The notes under the pieces: model-generated
The model's input: the letters and a program-made list of their open reading frames with translations, nothing else
Told to the model about the DNA's origin: nothing
The model's database searches: none
Shown here: piece after piece, positions 32,137 through 41,462 of the stretch
Layout: every line of letters begins with the position of its first letter
Position numbering within the stretch: the stretch's first letter is position 1
Assembly (NCBI GenBank): GCA_030295235.1
Contig: AP026130.1
Coordinates: forward strand, 930,001 to 994,000
DNA from: Fistulifera solaris
Lineage: Eukaryota; Bacillariophyta; Bacillariophyceae; Naviculales; Stauroneidaceae
DNA: 64,000 bases
Direction of reading: 5' to 3'
Program-made: the position numbers and the translations under genes

Positions 32137-32765
32137 CTAGTAGGTGCCAGGGGCGTAGGATGCTCGTTCGGCGGACACGGCAAATCAAACGACTCGGTAT
32201 TCAAATGACCGTTCGATCTATCATATCCGGAAGCTCTAAGGCCCAACGCGGAATCACTTCAAGTCGTCCTCAACGTTTTTCTCGCCGCGACGCGCAGGCT
32301 CAACAAAACGATTTTGCTTTCGACGCCGAAAAACACCACCCTCACCATGCTGACAATTCGAAGCTTTTGATGATGAAGAAGGATCAGGAGGTCGGCGCAA
32401 ACGTCGGCTGCGTTCACTTGGATGAAACTGGTGGCAGCCATGCCAGGCGGGCACCAAGTTGACTCCATAAACAACACCAGGGGCTCCGAGCGTAAGCGTC
32501 ACTCGCCACATGCTCGTCATGATCGAAGAAAGCACCATGAAACGACACGGGAGAGAGATGAGACGCTCGGGCAAAGGTTTGAATCGCGGCCGAAGACCAA
32601 GAGAGCGACGATGAGCGGCACTTTGGGCACGCAACCACTTCGAAATGGTCGCGGCAACACGGAAATGACGCCACCAAGAAAAACACTCAACAATCAACCA
32701 GCAAAGAATAAAATGCTTCGGCGACAACTCCAACAATAAACGACCGATAAGGACGGACAAAAGGC

Positions 32766-34285
32766 TCAGGAAGGGACCTCGATCGAAAGGTTCACCTTCC
32801 CTGCCGATTTCCTATTCGAATCGCTGTCGGAACCCCAACAGAACTGCAAGGGTGCCGTCCAAGCTTGGGCAACATTAGCGGCAGGAGCGGCGGGCTTGGC
32901 ATCAGCGGGCTTCTCTTCCTTGCTCTTGTGCTCGCCGGTTCCATGGGTCTGGTTCCAGCGCTTGCATTTGGCGCAATAATAGAAAGTCTTGCCGCACTTG
33001 GTCATGGTGGTGGGCTCTCCATCCTTCGGCGCGATGCGAGTCCAACGAGTTTCGGTCGAACCGCCGCCTTTCTTTTCGCCATCACCACCGCCAGTCTTCG
33101 TAGCAGCCTTGTCTTTGTTCGCCTTCTTGTCCTTGGTCTTCGAGGGAGGCAGTTTTAGTGCCATTCGACTCGAATTTTGACTTGAGGGTCTTGAACTCGG
33201 CTTTGAGACTCTTGATCGCCGCAGCATTAGCACTAACTTCAGTAGTAGTTCCTTTAGCCGGTCCCCAATCTTCCTTTAGGTTGCTGTAGACATCCTTTGC
33301 TTCATGGAGAATGCGGCGATAGTTGGTGTAGCCGCTCATCCTTTCAGCAACTTCCTTCGACTTTCCGGCAGAGAGACGCACAAAGTCGGAGAGGGATGCG
33401 AGCTTCGTGTGCCAGTGAACACGGAATCCTTCGACCGAGCAAGTGCACAGCTGCTGCTGCAAAATGACCAAGTGATCGCGAGGGAGCTGATCATTGGCCT
33501 CCAACTCTTGCAAAGTCTCCATCTGCGCATTCGCCCAGGCAGCAACATTTTCTCCGGGAGTTTCGACCAACTTGCGCTTGCGAACACCTCTTCGAGTTCG
33601 GAGACACGGCGAAAGGCGCTTTGGAAGAACTTCTTCGGTGATTTTCATCCAAACCAAAGGTCCAAGGCGCGCATGAGCAGAGCTCAAAGAAGTTCGAATC
33701 GTGCGCTGGAAGGAGCGCTCCAATGAGTTAAACAGAAAAGCAGCCGAATCGCTAAGCGAATTGATCATATACTGATCAAACACACCGGACTTGATCATGT
33801 CTTCGAGGGTGCTTCAGCGACTTCATCGAAGGTGAACTTGCCGTGGTAGACAAAGAGATCAATAACACGACTGAGATCGGCAGGATCGTTCATGAAGAAC
33901 GGCGACGAGACCATGCGTAATGCAATGGTTGAACGCTGCATCCGCAAGCTCAACAAGGCGATAGTCATTCGCAGTAGGACTGAACTTGGGGTCGAGACCG
34001 GAGATGCGATCCTTGAAACTTTTCTTGGCGCGATACGGATTCGGATCTCGAAAGCAGTAGGGCGTCGCAGGCACAAGGTTAACACTGCAGTAAAGCTTGC
34101 ATCCGGAGCACCGCCAATGGCTGGGATAGAACTTTGAACAAGGCCGAACTTCGCACGAGAACGGGCTCGGAAAAAGTGGCCTGAACATTCGTTTCGACTT
34201 TTGGGCGCTTCGGTGAAAACGCGAGTGTAGAACCAGTTAGAACCGGAGGAGGTTTCCTGTCATCAGCTTCGGTTTCGGAAGACAT
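32766..34285 (-). pseudogene. copia gag (nucleocapsid polyprotein), frame broken
   Basis: Coding potential starts at ATG 34285 (MSSETEADDRK) and continues across at least four frame changes to a stop at 32766. The middle part (33082-33798) is a helical capsid-like segment with repeated Leu. The last part is Lys-rich and carries a zinc-knuckle-like YYCAKCKRWNQTHGTGEH near 32950. Breaks at about 33811 (CCC run) and 33160 (AAAA run) are in homopolymers. Gag would form the virus-like particle that packages element RNA. Confidence 0.75.
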
Positions 34286-34366
34286 ATCGCGAATAACGAA
34301 GGACGACAAAAAAGGGAGTAAGTAGGGCACGTGTATCAAACAACTGCAAAAGACTGTACCAGATAG

Positions 34367-34387
34367 TGTAAATCTGGGCTCGTAACC
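34367..34387 (-). other. Primer binding site resembling a half-tRNA (initiator Met) type
   Basis: Directly inside the 5' LTR the minus strand reads GGTTACGAGCCCAG. Its complement, CTGGGCTCGTAACC, matches the anticodon arm of eukaryotic initiator tRNA-Met (CTGGGCTCATAACC type) except for one base. Drosophila copia and yeast Ty5 prime from such a cleaved half-tRNA. Assignment here is by resemblance. Confidence 0.6.
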
Positions 34388-34845
34388 TCTCACGTATCGA
34401 CGGACAGAAATTGGAAGTATTTTCTGTCAACCAAGTCGCTACGCTTCGCAACAACAGAAGAGGAAGTATCTGGTAGCCTAAGACGATAAAACAGTCAAAG
34501 TTTTCCAAACAACAATATTATAAGCCTTTACAAATCCGACAAATGATCAAGGTGGAACCTCACTGGGTGATGGTTCCGCCGAGAATGTCACTCTGCCATC
34601 GGACTAGGTCTTATTTTATCTTGAAATTCTGAGCTCACGTATGTGGCTCTAACATTCTTGTATCGCGTTGCTTGCAAACTTTTCACGCCTTCACGATCAA
34701 TCCAAATCGTACAAAGACCCTTGGGCCTCTCCCATGAGGTTCCGTCCCGAAGGCTTCCGATTTGGGGGTCGTGGTTCGCATTAGGTCGTGCGGCTAAATT
34801 GGGTGAGTCCCTAGTAGTCTGCCCGCTATCCGCATATCCGTGACA
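34388..34845 (-). repeat. 5' LTR of the copia element
   Basis: 458 bp, about 99% identical to the other LTR: one transition, one 1-bp indel and a block of three changed bases near 34636. It should contain the element's promoter. Confidence 0.95.
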
Positions 34846-34850
34846 ATAGG
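34846..34850. repeat. Target-site duplication, right
   Basis: ATAGG, matching 27718-27722. Confidence 0.9.
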
Positions 34851-35051
34851 ACCATTATCTTTGAGATTCAATCTCCTCTCCTATCAAGCGAACCATTGTT
34901 TGAGAACTAGTTGTCACTTATCTGGCATTTTCTAGCTTTGGGGATTTCTGGGCGACTAATCGACACTATAACAAGCCCAACTTTGTGCAGAAGCAGCGCG
35001 ATTCTTTTGTTTCTCGGTCGATAGCTCAATTGAAAGTCACGATTGAAGAAC

Positions 35052-37767
35052 ATGGTGAAACGAACACGAAAGGAGCATTACGTCGAAGGGTTTGGCGACG
35101 GCTCGGCTCCTGAGGTGCAGAAGGATCACCCAAATCAAGGTCAGAAACGCGATAGACTTTCACACCACGTTCGACATGACAAACTAAAGATAACAACCGA
35201 ACAAATTCGCAATGGAAAAGCACAACAACACGCGCAAGATTTTCACGGCTATTATCCGCCCGGAGATCGATGGGACCCTTATTTAAATGGCGGACACGAA
35301 AGAATTCGCGGCTATCATCATTCAATTGGCGTAGTGGATCAGTGGCAATATTCTGTGTTTGCTTTGGTAGCGTCCGTAGTTCTCATGATCGCACTTTGCT
35401 TGCATTTAATCTCGGACGGTGCAAATGAACGAAGGAAACATAAATACGCTTCTAGAAGCCGGCGAGAAACGCCAAGTCGTATGCAAAAGAAAACAGATGT
35501 CTGGATACCCGATGTTGATGAAAAGCGCCAAAAAAAAGAACAGCAGCAACTGGATACTCAAGCGAGTAGGCCATTGCATGCGTTCCAAAATCCGTATCCA
35601 GCCCGTCTTCAACAGAGAGTACCCCAGCGTATTGCAACGCCCGATCCTTCTCCCATAGTCGTAAAAGCTGTAACAAATGCTGCTGCACGACCTACAATAT
35701 CTGGAGCATCTCATCTTTCCAAAGGTGACCCCTTCGCGACGCAAAGTACGTACATGAATACTTCGGGAGGAGGCATGTTGTATCGTGCTCCAGAGTCAAT
35801 GGTCCGAACTCCAGCTCGCACCAACATGTCTTCTTCGAGGCTACCTTCACCTGGCGATGCACTTTCCGCACATAAACGTACGCCATCACGCCACGAACAT
35901 CAATTCAATGGTCCTTCGCCTCTCCGGAACCCTCTTGCCAATAGCAACCCGACAACACCGATTTATGATAAGCCACTGAACCAAATGTATGCCAGCCAGC
36001 GAGCCATTGCACTGGAAAGTCGTGTCTCGTCATTTGGATCACTGGTAGGAACAGATTCGCTAGATGATAGTGGTCCTCTGGATGAAGAAGCGGGGACACC
36101 TAGTGGAAAGCTACGATACGCAGATCCATTGGACTTTGGGGGTTCCGCTTCATTCGAATGTTCGCATGGAAGTGATGATGTCGATGAAACCGAGCGAATG
36201 ACAGGACGCTCGAAGCCTCGACCTTTCCATGGCATGCCGCCAGACTGGACGCAAGAAACGCCCCGTGCTACGAATTCGAAATCGATTTTACCATCTGGTT
36301 GTCTCAATGTAACTTCGACACGCAATAACGATCCGTGGCACAATATCAGTCTCCAGCCACCTTCAGGTGACGGCTCTTTGGCATTCGCCTCTCCTCCGGC
36401 TGCGAAACGTCGCCATAACGATGCAGATGAATCTGATTACCGCATACCATTCGTTCCTCATTTGGGTCCAGAGATTTCTGCACCTCCGGCATCGATAAAC
36501 ATCAATGCCCTTCGGTTGCATCAAATGGAATCAGGCAGCGTCCCGCACTGGGCAGCGGAATCATTTTCAGAAGCTATTCTTGGAAACGAATATTCAGAAG
36601 AATCGTCCTCGTCAAGTTCGGCTGTCGATAAGATACCGTCGAATGACCCAAGAGCTGGGATAGATCACAAACGAAAATCGCTTATCGATTTTACTAACTC
36701 AGCCGCTTCTCTTCAAGGAGCCATTGATTTTGAAAAATTGGAGTTGATTGAGGTCATCGGCGGCGGCGGTTTTGGGCAAGTATGGAAAGCAAAGTGGCGC
36801 GGAACACCCGTTGCAGTCAAGATACTTACAGGTTCAGCACAAAGTAAGCATGTGCCCAGAGCAGTGCTGGAGGAATTCGCCGCTGAGATCAATTTACTAA
36901 AGGGCATGCAACACCCCAATATATGCTTATACATGGGCGCTTGTGTGGTGCCTCCAAACCGTGCAATTGTAACGGAACTAGCTGCACACGGATCTCTGTG
37001 GGATGCGTTGCGTTTACCTCTGGACTCACCATTTACTGCGTGTGACGGTGTAACACACAATGGTTGGCCGATTTCATTATTTGAGCCGGATCCTCGCTAT
37101 GGTACACCCCCATCACATCGATATCCCAATCAACCTCCTGTTCCTCCAAAGTATCAATGGCCTTGGGTACTGGTAAAGAAAGTTGCAGTTGGTGTCGCTC
37201 GTGGTATGGCGTATCTGCACGGAGGTGATCCCCCTATTCTGCATAGGGACCTCAAGTCGGTAAGGCACATCCGCATTGTTTCGCTTGTTATATTTTTTGC
37301 GATGAATCCAAATGCTGTTTACTCAATTCCCCGCATGACTTCATATTTAGGCCAACATATTGCTGGACGAAAGTTACAATCCGAAAGTATGTGATTTTGG
37401 GTTGAGTCGTCTGAAGGCTCAAGAACGTAGCATGACAGGCAATTGCGGAACAGTCCAGTGGATGGCTCCAGAGGTTCTTGCTAATCAATCCTACAATGAG
37501 AAAGCCGATGTTTTTAGTTTTGGGATCATATGCTGGGAATTATTGACGAGGCAATGTCCGTATGAAGGAATGACAGCGATTCAGTGTGCACTGGCTGTTC
37601 TCAATCGCGATAGCAGACCTGAAATGCCAAAATGGTGCCCTCCTTGCTTGTATGCTATCATTCGATCTTGTATCAAAAAGAATCAAGACGAGCGACCAAC
37701 TTTCGAGCAATTACTGCGAGATTTCGAAGGACTTCCCGACTCCTCACCTGTCAGTGGTCGTATTTGA
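35052..37767 (+). CDS. Membrane-anchored Raf-like (TKL group) protein kinase
   Basis: Exon 1 (35052-37259) and exon 2 (37351-37767) encode 874 residues. A single membrane span lies at about residues 100-120 (YSVFALVASVVLMIALCLHL), with a charged N-terminal part and a long Ser/Pro-rich linker. The kinase domain starts near residue 560 with IGGGGFGQVWKAKW. It has VAVK, a 50-residue insert rich in Pro after LWDALRLPL, the catalytic HRDLKSANILLD spanning the intron, DFGLSRL, and the P+1 region CGTVQWMAPEV. This HRDLKSxN plus GTxxWMAPE pattern is that of plant and algal Raf-like MAPKKKs. It likely phosphorylates Ser/Thr in a signalling cascade, with the catalytic side in the cytosol. The substrate is unknown. 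The copia element lies 200 bp upstream. Confidence 0.88.
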
Positions 37768-37897
37768 TGTAACACTACTGTTTTATTCGATTGTTGCTAC
37801 TATTTTATAAGGATATTCTATCTTTGCTTTGTGGTGCGTATCTGCTCGAGCTTCTCTCTATGACGTATTCATGTTCCGGTTATGCAAGGTCAATTAT

Positions 37898-38890
37898 TCA
37901 TGTAGACGCCATTATAGCACGTTGCTTGCCGTTGTCATGAATTTCACCAAAGGCAGAAACGTTCTGATCAAGAGTCGCCTGCCCAAAGTCATCCTCGCAT
38001 TGCGACATGACAATTTGCAACGGTTGGACAGTAGCGTACGCTATGTCTTGTGTGATAGCTCCTGATTCAGCAAGATTACGAAACCAAGACGGAATCTCTT
38101 CTTCCTGAACATTCATCCGCAAACAAACATCTCGCGCAAACGTACAACAGTTCTTTCTCAACAAGTCATAATCGACACCCATGTACTCAGGAAGCATTTC
38201 TTTTATTATCTGACGACCGTCGATGTACTTCTCAACTTCTATTCGATCTTCACCGGAATTGTCCGGTCGGGGAACTCGTTTCCACTTTCGTCTCGTCACA
38301 ATGCGCTGTCCCAAATCGATTGTGGTTCGGTATTGGTAGCCCAAAGAATTCTTAGGCTTGCAGGTGAAGATACCCGTCCGTCCTGGGATATCAGTGGAGC
38401 CGAAAGCGTATTCGATACCATTGATGTCTACTCCCACATGATAGGCCCCAGTCCCAAGTTCATGCAAAGCCGAGTTTACTTCGCTAAAACACTTTCCTAT
38501 GGCGCACACGCAGCCCCATGGAAGTTCCATTAAAGTGTCGTTCGGTATCAGGTCATAAATATGCAGCATGACCGAGTTTGAATGAACAGGGCCAGAAGCA
38601 ACAACACGGTTTTTTCGGTAGGTTCTGCGTGTTGTTCGTGTCGATGTACTTTCAAATGAATTCTTGTCAAGGCCCAAAAGAGATTTTGATGATGCTGGAC
38701 CAAGGGAAAGGCTTTCATCATTAGACGTCACCCCATCGATCGACAATGAATACGAACAGCTCGACGCTGGAGAAGAGAGCGATAGGTCAGCATCGATGGA
38801 GCGACCAAACCTTTCGCGCGTTTTAATGAATCGACCGAGGGATCTTTCATCCTTGTCGAAAGTACTACCCGACTGGCTCTTATCCGACAT
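37898..38890 (-). CDS. PPPDE-family (DeSI-like) cysteine peptidase
   Basis: The gene has one exon and 330 codons. Residues 1-105 are Ser/Arg-rich and likely disordered. The PPPDE domain starts near 107 (VMLHIYDLIPND), with the catalytic His in GTGAYHVGVDINGIEYAFG and the catalytic Cys in LLRKNCCTFARDVC. PPPDE enzymes are deSUMOylating or deubiquitinating isopeptidases, or palmitoyl hydrolases. The actual modifier cannot be read from sequence. The segment IVTRRKWKRVPRPDNSGEDR is an insertion relative to short animal DeSI proteins. The stop lies 130 bp from that of the convergent kinase gene. Confidence 0.82.
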   Translation of the reverse strand: MSDKSQSGSTFDKDERSLGRFIKTRERFGRSIDADLSLSSPASSCSYSLSIDGVTSNDESLSLGPASSKSLLGLDKNSFESTSTRTTRRTYRKNRVVASGPVHSNSVMLHIYDLIPNDTLMELPWGCVCAIGKCFSEVNSALHELGTGAYHVGVDINGIEYAFGSTDIPGRTGIFTCKPKNSLGYQYRTTIDLGQRIVTRRKWKRVPRPDNSGEDRIEVEKYIDGRQIIKEMLPEYMGVDYDLLRKNCCTFARDVCLRMNVQEEEIPSWFRNLAESGAITQDIAYATVQPLQIVMSQCEDDFGQATLDQNVSAFGEIHDNGKQRAIMAST

Positions 38891-39406
38891 GGCTTTTACA
38901 GCAACGAGAAACCCCTTGAGTAACTTTCTCTATCAAGTAAGTGCCCGATGACTCTTTGTGTTGAATTAAAGCAACTTTTTCAAGCACAATGTAACGCATT
39001 GAGTTCATGCAAAAACATCTGCAGAATGTGTGAAATGTGAAACGAAAATCGGATCCGTTCCATAATAAATACAAATATACTTACACCTATGTAACTGTCC
39101 AACAGGTCAGTCACTTACAAAAAATGTATCTAAGTAAGATTAAATGCGATATTCAACGTTTATTTGATATAGATAAGGTTGTGACATGAATTTTTTCAAC
39201 CGCCTGTGCGTGACATCCGTTCAGGCAATCTGGCATCCGTTGGAAGCAATCCTTCTCCTTAATGCCCTTGCTGCGCCGTGGATGTGGATCTTTATTATTT
39301 TTGCTTTTGCAGTTTTGTGCACCTCCTCTTGTTGCGATGCTTCGTTGTTCGAAATACGGCATTGATCATTCACTTCTTCTTCCCCTATTCCCAACAGAAC
39401 ATACAT
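38891..39406. other. Intergenic region
   Basis: 516 bp between divergent genes. Only short, unlikely frames are seen. It holds the presumed promoters of both neighbours. Confidence 0.45.
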
Positions 39407-41062
39407 ATGGGCTGCTGTTACAGCTCACCGCATTCCAAGCGAAAGTACCGTCGTGTCGATCCGGGCGATCTGGACGAAATCGATGTTCCTCTTCGGTGCG
39501 TCTCATCGTAATTTCGCTCATCTACAACTCGAACAAGACTTTCTCACATTCATTGACGGGCCTGCTAGATATTTCGGTACAAATAGAGCCGGTTCGAATC
39601 TAGTACCTGATGATTGCAGCGCTTTCTATTCAGCGTATCTCGATGATTTTTTGCCTGTGAATGCGGAAGTGGTTCTTTATGAAGCAGAAATTGATCATGG
39701 CCAGGCATTTCGCTGCTGCAGTGCACTGACCCTTCCACTACAATTCTTGTTCAAAGTACCTTCTGCTGTGTTTTCGGGTTTGGTTTCCACCCTACTCCAC
39801 TGCTCCTTTGATCAACCGTGGTGTTGGGTTCGTAAGGAGTACAGTTCGAGGACATTCTTTCGAGTCTACGGGAACCGTATTGAGATCAATCAGCCGCAAT
39901 TACGCATTCCGTTCGGTTTTCTTGGGTGTGGAAGTTGGAATAGCGACCAGAGTGTGAACCACGCTTTCGACCGGGGTGCGTTTGGATTTTCGGTGGTGAG
40001 AGGCTATTCCAGTGAGCACGCTTGTCTCGTCTTTCCTGTTTTCGGTGGCGTCGTAGCTCGTCATAGATGTCAATGTAACGGGCCCGTGTGGAATAGGATG
40101 TTTACAGATTGCGGTAAGAGTGTTGTGCCCGGTTCGAGATCACTTAGTTTTGTCGCTCATCATTGATTCACGATATGATTTCGTGTTCAAAGGTGGTTGG
40201 TGGTAGGTCGCCAATAAAAAATCTGTATGAATATCGGTTCTGTCCATTTAGAGCTTACCATTTCACTTTGTAGGTGTGACGAGTGGCTCTGCCTTTATTG
40301 TTGCTGTACGTACAAGTATAGGGGACTAGCTCATCCAGATGAAACAGCATTTGCATCTTCGATTGCTTTGCAAGCGTTTTTCGAGGGGCGGAATCTTTCC
40401 AAGGAAGACATGGATAAGTGTATCGCATACTGGAGGGATAATATCTCGGAGCAAACGGACCCTTCGAGACGAAAGCGACCCGTATGTTGCGAGCCCTTGT
40501 GTGCTCCGTGCTGCACTCTATCTTGCATTCAACGCCTGACACACCCGAAACGCAATATACCGTACAAAGGCGATGATGTTACGGATGAATTAGAGGAGGT
40601 GCGTGTGAATTGAATGTGATTTGGAGCCTGTGGATGTGTATGTCATAGTCCTATCGGCTGACCCTCTGTCTCCAGGTATATCGGAGATACAACGCCGAAG
40701 CGGAGAGTCAAATACAATATTACAATTCGTTCTATGCACCTGTTAGACTGTCTACATTTTGCCGTGCCTGGGGATGTCGTCGAGTGTGTGGACGCAAGGG
40801 TGTCTGTTTCTGTACGGAAGGATGCAATCATTGCGATCGCAAAGCTGGTGATCCAGCTCCTCCTTTGGATGTCCACGACTTTGATGATGAATGCGATGCT
40901 TCTACCATCCTCATAAAAGTTCTTGGTCCTCCTCCTGCCAATGTTTGTATCCGTCGGTGGCGGTGGGATCCAGAATTGCAGAAGAATGTGCTAGATGAGT
41001 ATTCCACGGTGCAACGAGCTAGATTGGAGATCGCGATTGGAGAATTCGAGAAAGATGAGTGA
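39407..41062 (+). CDS. MGCC-type lipid-anchored cysteine-rich protein, four exons
   Basis: Exons at 39407-39495, 39620-40113, 40274-40598 and 40676-41062 fit GT-AG signals (donors gtgcgt twice, gtaaga once). The protein starts MGCCYSS, a likely N-myristoylation and palmitoylation site, so attachment to the inner face of a membrane is expected. Exon 2 has RVYGNRIEINQP and LGCGSW. Exon 3 has CDEWLCLYCCCTYKYRG and a clustered CCEPLCAPCC. Exon 4 has CRAWGCRRVCGRKGVCFC. Phases fall one base short: A+B end in phase 1 where exon 3 needs 2, or GGGG near 40321 lacks a G. With one base added the total is 432 codons. I do not recognise the family. Confidence 0.6.
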
Positions 41063-41462
41063 TGCTATTCATAACGAAGAAGCAAAATCTTCGTAGCGAT
41101 TTTTCTTAAAACAGTGTTGCAACCTATCACTAGCTTGACTAGAAATTTTTGGTGTGGAAGTATGTGAAATAGCAAGATGCGCCCATCGAAAGTACGCTAA
41201 GGATACGAGTGGTGACGTGTTGCGTTCGTCAGTCAGTTTTCGCCCGTGTGGCCTCATCGCCGCAAGCATGTGATGTGTGCGACGATGCATGGATGCAAAA
41301 GAGGAGAAAGCAAGGAATGAATCATCATCATAATCTATGAAATAATAAGCCGTGCATGCGACCCCTTCGGTTCTCTTACAAACATATTTCTGCTCGTCTT
41401 GATTCGATGAGACTTCGATATTCCCTTTGCCGGCAGCGCTTGCTGTATTTCCTCCTCCTGCG
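41063..41462. other. Intergenic region and possible 5' exon of the next gene
   Basis: 400 bp. An ATG at 41407 opens a basic, amphipathic 37-codon frame (MRLRYSLCRQRLLYF) that looks like a mitochondrial presequence, but it is not in frame with the downstream gene and no splice joins them convincingly. Confidence 0.4.

Larger units (their letters stand above)
27723..34845 (-). mobile_element. Full-length Ty1/copia-type LTR retrotransposon, 7.1 kb
   Basis: Two nearly identical LTRs (27723-28181 and 34388-34845) flank gag and pol, read on the minus strand. ATAGG at 27718-27722 and again at 34846-34850 is a 5-bp target duplication, so this is one intact insertion. The domain order protease, integrase, reverse transcriptase, RNase H defines the copia group, like the CoDi elements known in diatoms. 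The two LTRs differ at about five positions in 459, indicating a recent insertion. Even so, gag and pol are broken by many frameshifts. Some sit in homopolymers and may be sequence errors; others do not, so this copy may be truly defective. Confidence 0.95.

Noticed and set aside
34643-34843. 66-codon frame, identical to 27979-28179
   Set aside because: It lies inside the LTR in antisense to the element; the two copies are identical because the LTRs are.
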